Part shown: positions 1 to 9,742 of the stretch, piece after piece
How positions within the stretch are numbered: position 1 is the first letter of the stretch
How the letters are laid out: the number at the start of each line of letters is the position of its first letter
Origin: Chryseobacterium takakiae
Lineage (GTDB): Bacteria; Bacteroidota; Bacteroidia; Flavobacteriales; Weeksellaceae
Direction of reading: 5' to 3'
DNA: 64,000 nt
Assembly: GCF_900129385.1 (NCBI RefSeq)
Contig: NZ_FQVO01000005.1
Span: forward strand, 186,001 to 250,000
The notes under the pieces: generated by a model
The model's input: only the letters and a program-made list of their open reading frames with translations
Databases searched by the model: none
Told to the model about the DNA's origin: nothing
Position numbers and translations under genes: made by a program

Positions 1-22
1 GTTAAATTCCTGTTAAATATAT

Positions 23-30
23 TATTTTTG
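23..30 (+). promoter_or_regulatory. Putative -7 box for the act operon
   Basis: The octamer TATTTTTG fits the Bacteroidota -7 consensus TAnnTTTG and lies 46 bp before the actA start. The matching -33 TTG would fall at the very edge of the window, so only half of the promoter can be judged. Confidence 0.4.
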
Positions 31-76
31 CCGAATTGATTGAATGTTCAATATTTACTAACATAAGATAATTTAA

Positions 77-1444
77 ATGATTAGTTGGAGAAAGCATTAT
101 AGACAAACGTTGATCGCAATAGGCTTATTGTTATCAACCAGTGCTTCAATTTACGGGCAAGACGGCGATCCTAAAAACGGGGAAAAACTTTTCAAAGCGA
201 ATTGTACTGCATGTCACGCGTTAGACAAACAGGTTATAGGACCTGCATTGAAAGGTGTGGTTGCAAGACTTGAAACAGAACAGGGGCTTGGGAAAGACTG
301 GCTTTACAAATGGATCAAGAACAACAAAGAGCTAAGAGCCTCTGGTGACAAATACGCCAATGAAGTTTTCGAAAAATTCAATAAGACTGAGATGCAGGTC
401 TTTCCAAATCTTACCGATAAGGATATTGATGACATCTTAGCATACACAACTAATCCGCCAGAACCAGCACCTGCAAAAACGGACGCTGCCAAAGATACAG
501 CAAACGCGGGATCTGCAAACGCGGCACCACAAAGTTCTACCACTACAAACGTAGTAATCATTTCACTTCTGGCGATTGCAGGTCTATTGGTTTGGATTCT
601 ATTGAAACTAAGACAATTAGTAAAACTGGGACAATCTGAAGACTTAGCAGGACTTAACGAAACAAGAGTAAAATCTTTCCGTGAAATTTACGAGAAATAC
701 CACTACATCGGTAAAGGACTTATTGCTATTCTGGCTTTACTGGCAGCATACGGAGTATGGAACTGGATCATGTGGATCGGGGTTTACAAAGGGTACAAAC
801 CTGAACAACCTATCTATTTCTCTCACAAAATCCACGCAGGAGAGCAGAAAATCGATTGTCAGCTATGTCACTCCAGTGCTAAGTATGGCAAAGTATCTGA
901 AATCCCTTCTATGAACGTTTGTATGAACTGTCACAGAACAATTTCAGAATACAACGCAGAGCACTACATGGAGCCAGGAAAAGATAAAGCTTTCTACGAC
1001 GGTGAAATCAAGAAAATCTATGCTGCTACAGGTTGGGATCCTGAAAAACAACAGTACACAGGAAAAACCCAGCCAGTTGAATGGACAAGAATCCACAACA
1101 TGCCGGACTTCGTTTACTTCAACCACGCTCAGCACGTTGTAGCAGGTGAGCAGGCAATCATCAATTCTTTCAACAAAAAGAATCCAAACAACAAAATTGA
1201 TGTTGTATGTAAAGCCTGCCACGGTAAAATTGATACAATGAATGTTGTTCAGATGGCCAATGACTTCACAATGGGATGGTGTATCGAGTGCCACAGAACT
1301 ACTGAGGTTGATATGAACAACGGTTATAATAAAGAATACTTCAAGAATCTACATGACAAGTTGAAAAAACAATACCCTAAAGATGGTGGTAAGATTACTG
1401 TAGATGCAATTGGAGGTCTTGAGTGTGGTAAATGTCATTATTAA
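77..1444 (+). CDS. actA: Alternative complex III subunit ActA, multihaem cytochrome c
   Basis: This is the multihaem electron-transfer subunit of alternative complex III, which oxidises menaquinol and passes electrons towards cytochrome c or a terminal oxidase. Six CxxCH haem motifs are visible, at residues 43, 261, 282, 378, 402 and 450. The first lies in an N-terminal monohaem domain after a signal peptide; the other five form the usual pentahaem part. Hydrophobic segments near residues 159-178 and 214-237 anchor the protein, with a Pro/Ala-rich linker (about 128-155) between the monohaem domain and the first one. It is the first gene of actABCDEF and ends 22 bp before actB. The family assignment is secure from haem pattern and gene order together. 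Confidence 0.93.
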   Translation: MISWRKHYRQTLIAIGLLLSTSASIYGQDGDPKNGEKLFKANCTACHALDKQVIGPALKGVVARLETEQGLGKDWLYKWIKNNKELRASGDKYANEVFEKFNKTEMQVFPNLTDKDIDDILAYTTNPPEPAPAKTDAAKDTANAGSANAAPQSSTTTNVVIISLLAIAGLLVWILLKLRQLVKLGQSEDLAGLNETRVKSFREIYEKYHYIGKGLIAILALLAAYGVWNWIMWIGVYKGYKPEQPIYFSHKIHAGEQKIDCQLCHSSAKYGKVSEIPSMNVCMNCHRTISEYNAEHYMEPGKDKAFYDGEIKKIYAATGWDPEKQQYTGKTQPVEWTRIHNMPDFVYFNHAQHVVAGEQAIINSFNKKNPNNKIDVVCKACHGKIDTMNVVQMANDFTMGWCIECHRTTEVDMNNGYNKEYFKNLHDKLKKQYPKDGGKITVDAIGGLECGKCHY

Positions 1445-1466
1445 TAACTAAAAATTAGAAGTATAA

Positions 1467-4400
1467 ATGGCTTCAAACAAAATACAATTTAGAAGTATTC
1501 ACGAACTTAAAGATCCGGCTCTAAACAACAAGCTGGCTCAAAAAGAGTTCCAGGAAGAAATTCCGGTAGAAGATTTCCTTGGAGATGCTGAAAAAAACGG
1601 ATCCAGTACTTCAAGAAGAGATTTCTTAAAACTATTAGGATTCTCTACTGCAGCGGTTACATTAGCTGCATGTGAAGCTCCGGTAATCAAAACGATTCCT
1701 TATGTGGTAAAGCCGCATGAAATCATCCCGGGGATTCCAAACTATTACGCTTCAACATATTTCGATGGTTTTGACTTTGCGAGTGTTTTAGTAAAAACAA
1801 GAGAAGGAAGACCTATTAAAATCGAACCGAACCCTGTTGCAGGAGATCTTGGAAAAACAAGCGCAAGAGCACAGGCAAGTGTACTTTCTCTTTATGACAA
1901 CGATAAAGTAAAGCAGCCCAAATTTGAAGGTAAAGATGAAACTTTCGATAAAGTAGACAGCTACATTATCAAAGGATTGGAAGAAGTTAACGCTGCAGGA
2001 AAAAGAATTGTGCTATTATCACATTCTTTCGCTTCCCCTACTTTCAAAAAATTATTCTCTGAATTTAAGGCTAAATATCCTACAGCAGAATTAGTGACAT
2101 ATGACGCTTATCCTTACGCTGCTGCATTAGACGCAGCTCAGGAAGTTTTCGGGACAAGAGCATTACCGGTTTACGACCTTAGAGGTACTGAATTGGTAGT
2201 TGCTTTCCAGGCAGATTTCTTAGGAGATTATAACGGAGGAGGACTTGAATCTTCTTACGCTGCTGCAAGAAAGCCGGGACCAAACATGTTGAGACACATT
2301 CAGGTGGAATCAAACATGTCATTAACTGGTGCTAATGCTGACGAAAGATTCAGATTAAAGCCTAGCCAGGTAAATAAAACCTTAGTTGAAGTTTATAATG
2401 CCATCGTTGGTGGTGGAACTTCAGACAAAACAGCTTCTGAAATTGCTAAAGAATTACAGGCTAAAGGAAATAAAGCAGTGGTTTTCGCAGACGGTTCAAA
2501 AGGAGCTCAGGTTTTAGCACACCTTATCAACAAACAGCTTGCTTCTACAGCTTTCACAGGTAAGGCAAACCTATTAAAAGAATTTGACAAAGCAAGATTC
2601 GAGGAATTCCTTGGGTGGGTAAATGCAGGTCAGGTTGGTGTATTGATCGCCAATAATGTAGATCCTATTTATTCTTATCACAAAGGAGAAGATTTCAAAA
2701 AATCTTTATCAAAAGTTCCTTATGTAATCGCTGTTGCTGATAAGAAAAATGAAATGTACAAAGCAGCGAAAGCTGTAATTCCTGTAGCCAACTGGCTTGA
2801 GTCTTGGGGAGATATTGAACCACAGACCGGAGTATATTCATTGATGCAGCCAACGATCCAGAAAATTTACAAATCAAGACAGATCGAGGAATCCCTATTG
2901 GTTTGGAAAAATGGAAAGAACAGCGCTGCCAACAATTACTACGATTATTTAAAGGCAAATGCTTCTTCCGTACTAGGAGGAACTTCATTCAACAAAGCTT
3001 TATATAACGGATTTAATACTTCTTCCAATGCAACAGCATTATCTTATGCAGGAGGAAATGCCGCTCAGGCTGTTGCTGAACTAGCAGGCTTTAAAGCATC
3101 CGATTTAGAATTGGTATTGTATACCAAAACCGCAATGGGAGACGGAACTCAGGCCAATAACCCTTGGCTTCAGGAATTACCGGACCCTATTACAAGAATG
3201 TCCTGGGATAATTACCTGACAATTTCTCCTAAAGATGCAGAAAGATTAGGTATAGAAAACGATCTTAACGCAAGAATGCAGCTGGATGGCTCTATCGTAA
3301 ATCTTACGGTAAACGGAGTTACGATAAAAGATGTTCCTGTATTCATTCAGCCGGGACAGGCAGAAGGATCAGTAGGTCTTGCGCTTGGATACGGTAAGAA
3401 AAACTCAGGAGCAACAGCTGATACCGGAGTAAATGCATACCCTTTATTCGATGGATCTAATTTGGTGGTATCTAATGTAAAATTAGAAAAAACAGGAGAA
3501 GACCATGAATTTGCAGGAATCCAGCTTCAGAATACATTAATGGGACGTTATGAAATTGCGAAAGAAGTTCCTTTGGCAGATTTCTTAAACGTGGCATTCG
3601 ACGATGAACACAAAGGATGGAATAAGCCTTTGGAATATCATACCATCAGCGGAGCACTTCCAGCAAGAAAGATTGACCTTTGGGATGCTTTCGATGATAC
3701 CGACGGACCTCACTTCAACATGTCGATCGACCTTAACTCTTGTACGGGTTGCGGATCTTGTATCATTGCATGTCAGGCAGAAAACAACGTTCCTGTAGTA
3801 GGAAAAGAAGAGATCAGAATGTCCAGAGATATGTACTGGTTAAGAATTGACCGTTATTATTCTTCAAGACAGAAAGTAGAAGTATATGAAGGATTAAAAG
3901 AAGGAATGGCAGTTCCTGAATTGTACGGTACTGCATTCGGCGACGGAGGTGCATTGAACCACCCTGCTGATAATCCTGACGTGATCTTCCAGCCGGTAAT
4001 GTGTCAGCACTGTAACCATGCACCTTGTGAAACGGTATGTCCGGTAGCGGCTACATCTCACGGTTCTCAGGGGCAAAATCATATGGCTTACAACAGATGT
4101 ATCGGTACAAGATATTGTGCAAACAACTGTCCGTACAAAGTAAGACGTTTCAACTGGTTTACTTACAACCTGAATGACAAGTTCGATTTCAACATGAACA
4201 ATGATCTTGGAAGAATGGTACTAAACCCGGACGTTGTTGTAAGAACAAGAGGGGTAATGGAGAAATGTTCATTATGTATCCAAATGACTCAGACTACGAT
4301 TCTTGAAGCTAAAAAAGAGAATAGAATTGTAAAAGACGGTGAATTCCAGACTGCATGTTCAAAAGCATGTACAACAGGATCTATCCAGTTCGGAGACATG

Positions 4401-4526
4401 AATGACAAAGGATCTGAAGTCAGAAAATTATACGCTGGCAACAGAAGATATTATTTACTTGAAGAGATCGGAACCAAACCAAATGTGTTCTATCATACTA
4501 AAGTAAGAAACAGAGTAGAAAAATAA
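1467..4526 (+). CDS. actB: Alternative complex III subunit ActB, molybdopterin-oxidoreductase-like / Fe-S fusion
   Basis: A 1019-residue fusion of a molybdopterin-oxidoreductase-like region with a C-terminal ferredoxin domain. A twin-arginine motif (residues 50-51) followed by a hydrophobic stretch ending in AAC lies behind a 45-residue cytoplasmic N-terminus, as is usual for ActB, so it is probably Tat-exported. Cysteine groups for four Fe-S clusters begin at about residues 759 (CTGCGSC), 846 (CQHCNHAPC), 878 and 934. In characterised ActB the molybdopterin site is vacant and the Fe-S wire carries electrons; that is family knowledge, not read here. It sits between actA and actC in the canonical order. 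Confidence 0.93.
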   Translation: MASNKIQFRSIHELKDPALNNKLAQKEFQEEIPVEDFLGDAEKNGSSTSRRDFLKLLGFSTAAVTLAACEAPVIKTIPYVVKPHEIIPGIPNYYASTYFDGFDFASVLVKTREGRPIKIEPNPVAGDLGKTSARAQASVLSLYDNDKVKQPKFEGKDETFDKVDSYIIKGLEEVNAAGKRIVLLSHSFASPTFKKLFSEFKAKYPTAELVTYDAYPYAAALDAAQEVFGTRALPVYDLRGTELVVAFQADFLGDYNGGGLESSYAAARKPGPNMLRHIQVESNMSLTGANADERFRLKPSQVNKTLVEVYNAIVGGGTSDKTASEIAKELQAKGNKAVVFADGSKGAQVLAHLINKQLASTAFTGKANLLKEFDKARFEEFLGWVNAGQVGVLIANNVDPIYSYHKGEDFKKSLSKVPYVIAVADKKNEMYKAAKAVIPVANWLESWGDIEPQTGVYSLMQPTIQKIYKSRQIEESLLVWKNGKNSAANNYYDYLKANASSVLGGTSFNKALYNGFNTSSNATALSYAGGNAAQAVAELAGFKASDLELVLYTKTAMGDGTQANNPWLQELPDPITRMSWDNYLTISPKDAERLGIENDLNARMQLDGSIVNLTVNGVTIKDVPVFIQPGQAEGSVGLALGYGKKNSGATADTGVNAYPLFDGSNLVVSNVKLEKTGEDHEFAGIQLQNTLMGRYEIAKEVPLADFLNVAFDDEHKGWNKPLEYHTISGALPARKIDLWDAFDDTDGPHFNMSIDLNSCTGCGSCIIACQAENNVPVVGKEEIRMSRDMYWLRIDRYYSSRQKVEVYEGLKEGMAVPELYGTAFGDGGALNHPADNPDVIFQPVMCQHCNHAPCETVCPVAATSHGSQGQNHMAYNRCIGTRYCANNCPYKVRRFNWFTYNLNDKFDFNMNNDLGRMVLNPDVVVRTRGVMEKCSLCIQMTQTTILEAKKENRIVKDGEFQTACSKACTTGSIQFGDMNDKGSEVRKLYAGNRRYYLLEEIGTKPNVFYHTKVRNRVEK

Positions 4527-4551
4527 AGTTTAAATAATAAATAGGTAAAAA

Positions 4552-5949
4552 ATGTCAGGACATTACGAAGCTCCGATAAGGGAACCTCTAATTATTGGTC
4601 ACAAAACTTATCACGATATCACGGAAGATATTGCACGACCTATCGAAGAAAGAGCAGGTAAATTATGGTGGATCTCATTATATGCAGCCTTAGTTCTATT
4701 CATCTATGGATTCGGGTGTATCGCTTATACTATCGGAACAGGTATTGGAGCATGGGGACTTAACAGAACTATTAACTGGGGTTGGGATATTACTAACTTC
4801 GTATGGTGGGTTGGTATCGGTCACGCCGGAACCCTAATCTCAGCGGTATTATTATTATTTAGACAGAGATGGAGAATGTCTGTTAACAGATCTGCAGAAG
4901 CGATGACGATCTTTGCGGTAGTACAGGCAGCAATCTTCCCGGTAATCCACATGGGTAGAGTTTGGGTAGGATATTGGGTATTCCCTTTACCAAACCAGTT
5001 CGGTTCTCTTTGGGGGAACTTCAACTCTCCGCTACTTTGGGACGTATTTGCAATCTCTACGTATTTCTCGGTATCAACAGTATTCTGGTTTATGGGTCTT
5101 ATCCCTGACTTTGCAATGATCAGAGACAGAGCGAAAACACCTTGGACTAAGAAAATTTATACATTCCTTGCATTCGGATGGGGAGGTAAAGCAAAACACT
5201 GGCAAAGATTCGAAGAACTTTCCTTGGTTCTTGCAGGGTTGGCAACACCGCTTGTATTCTCGGTACACACCACCGTATCTTTCGACTTCGCAACTTCGGT
5301 TATTAAAGGATGGCACTCTACAATCTACCCTCCTTACTTTGTTGCCGGTGCGATCTTCTCCGGATTCGCAATGGTACAGACCTTATTGTTAATTGCAAGA
5401 AAAGTTTGCCACCTTGAGGATTACATCACCATGTATCATATCGAAATTATGAACATCGTAATCATCTTAACAGGGGGTATGGTAACGGTAGCTTATGCCA
5501 CTGAGTATTTCATCGGATGGTATTCGGGATCAAGATTTGAAGACTTTACTTATCTTTCTCCAGGTGCTGCGGTAGGACCTTACTGGTGGGCTTTCTGGTC
5601 ATTGATTATCTGTAACCTTGTTGTTCCTGCTTCTTTCTGGTTTAAAAAATTAAGAACGAATATTATCTGGACATTCATCGTTGCATTGATCATCAACATT
5701 GGTATGTGGTTTGAGCGTTTTGATATCATTGTTATCAACCTTTCAAGAGACTACTTACCAGGATCATGGACGATGTTTAAGCCAACGATCATTGATGTGG
5801 GTGTATACTTAGGAACAATCGGGTTCTTCTCCGTATTATTCTTATTATATGCAAGAACATTCCCTGTAATTGCACAGGCTGAATTAAAATCGATTTTGAA
5901 AATCTCAGGTGAAACTTATAAAGCAAAAGAAGGAGATGAGCACCACTAA
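4552..5949 (+). CDS. actC: Alternative complex III subunit ActC, NrfD-like membrane subunit
   Basis: A 465-residue polytopic membrane protein of the NrfD/polysulfide-reductase family, with about ten hydrophobic segments. In alternative complex III this subunit holds the quinol-binding site next to the ActB Fe-S clusters. The His- and Trp-rich loops are typical of the family. It starts 25 bp after actB, and its last 14 bases overlap the start of actD, a sign of coupled translation. Confidence 0.92.
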   Translation: MSGHYEAPIREPLIIGHKTYHDITEDIARPIEERAGKLWWISLYAALVLFIYGFGCIAYTIGTGIGAWGLNRTINWGWDITNFVWWVGIGHAGTLISAVLLLFRQRWRMSVNRSAEAMTIFAVVQAAIFPVIHMGRVWVGYWVFPLPNQFGSLWGNFNSPLLWDVFAISTYFSVSTVFWFMGLIPDFAMIRDRAKTPWTKKIYTFLAFGWGGKAKHWQRFEELSLVLAGLATPLVFSVHTTVSFDFATSVIKGWHSTIYPPYFVAGAIFSGFAMVQTLLLIARKVCHLEDYITMYHIEIMNIVIILTGGMVTVAYATEYFIGWYSGSRFEDFTYLSPGAAVGPYWWAFWSLIICNLVVPASFWFKKLRTNIIWTFIVALIINIGMWFERFDIIVINLSRDYLPGSWTMFKPTIIDVGVYLGTIGFFSVLFLLYARTFPVIAQAELKSILKISGETYKAKEGDEHH

Positions 5950-6457
5950 AATTGTATACGGACTTTATGCTGACGACGACGATTTAATGAACGGCGTTAA
6001 AGCATTCAACGATAAAGGAATCGCAATCAACGAAGTTTATACTCCGTTCCCGGTTCACGGACTAGACAAAGCTTTAGGGTTAAAGAAAACAAGAATCTCT
6101 GATGCAGCCTTTCTTTACGCTCTTTACGGAGTTACGATCGGGGCTACCCTTACCTGGTATACCATGAATCACGACTGGCCTCAAAACATCGGTGGTAAAC
6201 CAGCTTTTGACTGGGGACATAACATGCCCGCATTCGTTGTACCAATGTTTGAGCTTATGGTATTTTGTGCCGCGCACATGATGTCATTAACGTTCCTCGT
6301 AAGAAACAAAATGTATCCTGGAGCTCCTGCACAGAACCCGGACCCAAGAACAACAGACGATAAATTTATGATGGAATTTGTAACTGATGATGTAGAATCT
6401 GTAAAGCAGTTGCTGATTGAAACCGGAGTTGAAGAAATAACTGTTAAAGATGCTTAA
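5936..6457 (+). CDS. actD: Alternative complex III subunit ActD (DUF3341)
   Basis: A 173-residue DUF3341 protein with an N-terminal soluble part (starting MSTTKIVYGLY) and two membrane spans in the middle, the known ActD layout. I chose ATG 5936 over the upstream in-frame ATG at 5909 because family members begin at this sequence and a purine-rich AAGGAG abuts it. It overlaps actC by 14 bases and stops one base before the actE start at 6459. ActD is a peripheral subunit of the complex with no known cofactor. Confidence 0.9.
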   Translation: MSTTKIVYGLYADDDDLMNGVKAFNDKGIAINEVYTPFPVHGLDKALGLKKTRISDAAFLYALYGVTIGATLTWYTMNHDWPQNIGGKPAFDWGHNMPAFVVPMFELMVFCAAHMMSLTFLVRNKMYPGAPAQNPDPRTTDDKFMMEFVTDDVESVKQLLIETGVEEITVKDA

Positions 6458-6458
6458 A

Positions 6459-7187
6459 ATGAAAAAGAATGTTTTAAAAATTACAGCAGTTTTAGGTTTA
6501 ACAACAGTGTTGCTTAACTCTTGCGGCCCAAAAGAAAATACTCCGCTGGTATACTTCCCGGACATGTATTTTCCGGTAGCTTATGATCCATTGATGAAAG
6601 CTCAGGATGCTTATTCAGACCATGAAAATGAAATCCCGGCTTTCGTAAAAAATAACGGGGCAACAGGCCTTACTCCTGTAGAAGGATCAGTTGCTCAGAA
6701 TAAAGATGGTATTTTTGAAGAAGGATTACTTCCTAAAACTGTTGACGAATACAACGCAGGTTATGATGCTTCAAAAAGCATGACTGCTTCTCCTTTAAAT
6801 CCTGCTAATTCCGCGAAGGATCTTGAAAGAGGAAAACAGCTTTTTGAAAAAACATGTGCCGCTTGTCATGGTGTAGGAGGTGACGGACAGGGACCTATCG
6901 TACAATCAGGAGCATTCTCCGGTGTACCAAACTACGCCGATAGGGAAATTACTGTAGGATCTGTTCATTATGTAATAACAAACGGTAGAAACGCAATGGG
7001 ATCCTATGCAGGGCAACTGAACGCTGGAGACAGATGGAGAGTAGCCATGTATGTGATGAATGCTTTCAAAAAAGGAGCAGCAGCACCTGCCGCTGCAACA
7101 TCTGCAGCGGGAACGGCTACTACAGCTTCAACGCCAGCAGCAGCGCCGGCAACTACTGAAACTAAGACTACCGAAACTAAAAAATAA
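6459..7187 (+). CDS. actE: Alternative complex III subunit ActE, monohaem cytochrome c lipoprotein
   Basis: A 242-residue lipoprotein with one c-type haem. The signal peptide ends in a lipobox with the modified cysteine at residue 22 (LLNSC), and the haem motif CAACH is at residues 133-137. ActE delivers electrons from ActA towards the oxidase. The C-terminal 35 or so residues are a low-complexity Ala/Thr/Pro tail. ATG 6459 is preferred over ATG 6450, which would overlap the actD stop and prefix three residues to a normal signal peptide. Confidence 0.9.
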   Translation: MKKNVLKITAVLGLTTVLLNSCGPKENTPLVYFPDMYFPVAYDPLMKAQDAYSDHENEIPAFVKNNGATGLTPVEGSVAQNKDGIFEEGLLPKTVDEYNAGYDASKSMTASPLNPANSAKDLERGKQLFEKTCAACHGVGGDGQGPIVQSGAFSGVPNYADREITVGSVHYVITNGRNAMGSYAGQLNAGDRWRVAMYVMNAFKKGAAAPAAATSAAGTATTASTPAAAPATTETKTTETKK

Positions 7188-7195
7188 GAAAAGAA

Positions 7196-8527
7196 ATGTA
7201 TAGTTTTTCACCAAAATTAAAATCAACTTCTATAATCCTTCTTGTTGTAGGTTTAGTTCTTTTTGGTATTGGCTTCTTTTTAAATAAAGGAATCACTACC
7301 GAGAAAATAGAACACATGATGGAAGCTGTTAACGCTTCTGGTCATACTGCTCCTACACATTCTAGTGAAATGGTTGGTCCTCAGGATCATGCTGCTCATT
7401 TGGAGCATGCTACTCTTCAGGTACACAACCAGCCTTTAGCGGCAATACATTTTGTAGCTGTATTTTTCTTCGGAGTGAGCTGCTGCGTATTATTCTTCTA
7501 TTCTATTCAGCACGCTGCACACGCAGGATGGCCAATCATCATTACAAGAGTAATGGAAGCTATTGCTTCTTATATTCCTTACGGTGGTGCTATTCTGATC
7601 ATCTTAATGCTTTTAAACATTACTCACCAGGGACATTTATTTCATTGGATGGATCCCGAATTGACAGACCCGAATTCTGCTCATTTTGATGTGATCCTAT
7701 TTGAAAAAAGAATCTTCCTGAATATTCCTTTTTATGCTGTAAGAACATTTATTTATGTTTTAGGTGCTTCATTCTTCGCTTGGAAGCTGAAAGCTCAGTC
7801 TAAAAAAGTAGATGAAACCAAATCAAAAGTAGATTACCAGATGCTTTACAGATGGGCAGTAGGATATATCGCATTCTTCGGATTTGCTTCTGCGGCTTGG
7901 GCTTGGGACTGGTTGATGTCTATTGATCCTCACTGGTATTCTACCATGTACATTTGGTATTCTATGGTGAGCTGCCTTTCAAGTGGTATTGCAGTAATCA
8001 TTCTTTTAAGTGTTTATTTAAAGAAAAACGGATTCCTTCCACAGTTCAATGATAATCACTTACATGATTTAGGAGTATTCCTTTTTGCTACAAGTATGCT
8101 TTGGACGTATACATGGTTTGCACAGTTCATGCTTTACTGGTATGCGAACATTCCGGAAGAGGTTAATTATTTCTTCGGAAGATTCCAACACTACTCTCCT
8201 ACTTTCTTGCCAATGCTGATCGTAAACTTCTTATTACCGCTATTGGTATTGGTAAGCAGCAGCATCAAGAGAAACTACAAAGTAGTAACCACAATGGCAG
8301 TAGTTGTAATCTGTGGTCATATTCTAGATTACTTCAACATGGTAATGCCGGGAACAGTAGGACCATACTGGAAAACTCCTGAAGTATTCATCCTGATCTT
8401 AGGAGCAATTCTTTTCGTAGTTGGATTGTTTATGTTCACCGTGCTTTCAGCATTATCTAAACTTAAGCTTATCCCTACAGGAAACCCTTACTTACATGAA
8501 TCTGAAATTTATGAATATCCTTTCTAA
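7196..8527 (+). CDS. actF: Alternative complex III subunit ActF
   Basis: A 443-residue polytopic membrane protein, homologous in architecture to ActC, and the last act gene, 8 bp after actE. One membrane span at residues 10-28 is followed by a His-rich periplasmic segment (about 40-75) and roughly nine more spans. ActF supports the membrane arm of the complex and has been proposed to take part in proton movement. A strong hairpin terminator follows, so no oxidase genes are co-transcribed here. Confidence 0.9.
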   Translation: MYSFSPKLKSTSIILLVVGLVLFGIGFFLNKGITTEKIEHMMEAVNASGHTAPTHSSEMVGPQDHAAHLEHATLQVHNQPLAAIHFVAVFFFGVSCCVLFFYSIQHAAHAGWPIIITRVMEAIASYIPYGGAILIILMLLNITHQGHLFHWMDPELTDPNSAHFDVILFEKRIFLNIPFYAVRTFIYVLGASFFAWKLKAQSKKVDETKSKVDYQMLYRWAVGYIAFFGFASAAWAWDWLMSIDPHWYSTMYIWYSMVSCLSSGIAVIILLSVYLKKNGFLPQFNDNHLHDLGVFLFATSMLWTYTWFAQFMLYWYANIPEEVNYFFGRFQHYSPTFLPMLIVNFLLPLLVLVSSSIKRNYKVVTTMAVVVICGHILDYFNMVMPGTVGPYWKTPEVFILILGAILFVVGLFMFTVLSALSKLKLIPTGNPYLHESEIYEYPF

Positions 8528-8551
8528 GGAATTTGTAACAAGATAAAAATT

Positions 8552-8584
8552 AAAAAGACTGGTCATTACGATCAGTCTTTTTTG
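8552..8584 (+). terminator. Rho-independent terminator of the act operon
   Basis: An inverted repeat AAAAGACTG / CAGTCTTTT with an 11-base loop is followed by a T-run. It lies 25 bp after the actF stop. Confidence 0.85.
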
Positions 8585-8678
8585 TTTTAATTTGAAAAAA
8601 ATAAAATTTCATGCAACCTTTTTCAACTTTTGTTGTCTTATAAATAAAGTCAGATTTTAATTATTAATACAATTAACC

Positions 8679-9692
8679 ATGAAGAAAAGTTTTCTATTAT
8701 TACTTTTGACATTAGCATTTCATTTTTTCAGTGCGCAAACCGTTACCTTCATTTCTGAAAAAACCAATAAACCACTGCCTAAAGTTTCGGTATTTGGAAA
8801 AAACGGAAACATTGTTGCCTATTCAGATATTGACGGTAAGATCGATAAAAACCTTATAAAGCCGGATCAGGAAAAGTTTCAGTTGGTGTACGATAATTTT
8901 TCTGTGGCCACATTATCATATGCCGATTTTGAAAAAGAAATTATTAAGGTTGATGACAAAATCCGGAATATTGAACCGGTTGTCATCAAAAACAACAAAC
9001 CTGCAAAATATGCTTTTGTAAAAGGTAATTTCAACGCGTATGTTACCGTAAACAACAAACTCAATTGTTATGCAGACGGAATTGTTACCTATATTTTTGA
9101 CAATAAAACTAAAAAACTGAAAGCAACAACTGTAGAGCAATACAGAATCTACAGACTGGAAGATGCCGTCTTCGAGAAAAAGCAAACCGGCATGTGGGAT
9201 TATCAGGCCTTATTAAGGCTTCCAGAAATGAAAGAAGTAGGAAATATCCTGGAGTACAAAAAGAAAAATTCCGTAATTAAAGAACTTAAAGGGCAACAAA
9301 AAGACCAGATTGAAATTACCGGCGAGGCGCTACAGGAAAAAGAATTTGCATTTTTTGGATACCGCTTCTATGACGTTAAAAATATTATCAATGCTGCTTA
9401 CGAAAAAGACACTCAAAAAACGCTCAGAGATTTGCTGGAATTTAATGAAATTAGTTTCCTCAAACTTAAGCACAAAAGTGAACCTGACTATAACCAACTG
9501 ATTATTTACAAAAATTTCTATCCAACGGAATTAGACTTCAGAAATGAAAATGTATCCGAAAAAAATAAGTTTGATTTAAAAAACAGCAGCTATACTACAA
9601 AATTCTGGGAAAGCCCGGATTTCCCGAATATGCAGTCCGTTTTTAGTTCCTATTTCGGGGATAAATTAAAGGAAAAACAAAATTTAAAATAA
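8679..9692 (+). CDS. Secreted protein with a carboxypeptidase-regulatory-like N-terminus
   Basis: A 337-residue exported protein. The signal peptide ends at FFSAQ (about residue 20). Residues 20-65 read like the carboxypeptidase-D regulatory fold common in Bacteroidota outer-membrane proteins (VTFISEKTNKPLPKVSVFG, then a Y-S-D-I-D-G turn). The rest is Lys- and Tyr-rich with no motif I recognise. It stands alone between the act terminator and a lipoprotein gene. The molecular function is unknown. Confidence 0.7.
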   Translation: MKKSFLLLLLTLAFHFFSAQTVTFISEKTNKPLPKVSVFGKNGNIVAYSDIDGKIDKNLIKPDQEKFQLVYDNFSVATLSYADFEKEIIKVDDKIRNIEPVVIKNNKPAKYAFVKGNFNAYVTVNNKLNCYADGIVTYIFDNKTKKLKATTVEQYRIYRLEDAVFEKKQTGMWDYQALLRLPEMKEVGNILEYKKKNSVIKELKGQQKDQIEITGEALQEKEFAFFGYRFYDVKNIINAAYEKDTQKTLRDLLEFNEISFLKLKHKSEPDYNQLIIYKNFYPTELDFRNENVSEKNKFDLKNSSYTTKFWESPDFPNMQSVFSSYFGDKLKEKQNLK

Positions 9693-9718
9693 AAATCTTC
9701 TATTAATAAACGTTTTAG

Positions 9719-9726
9719 TAAATTTG
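9719..9726 (+). promoter_or_regulatory. Putative -7 box TAAATTTG
   Basis: An exact TAnnTTTG match 16 bp before the lipoprotein start at 9743. No TTG is seen at the expected -33 position, so support is partial. Confidence 0.4.
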
Positions 9727-9742
9727 TGACAAACGGAAAAAA

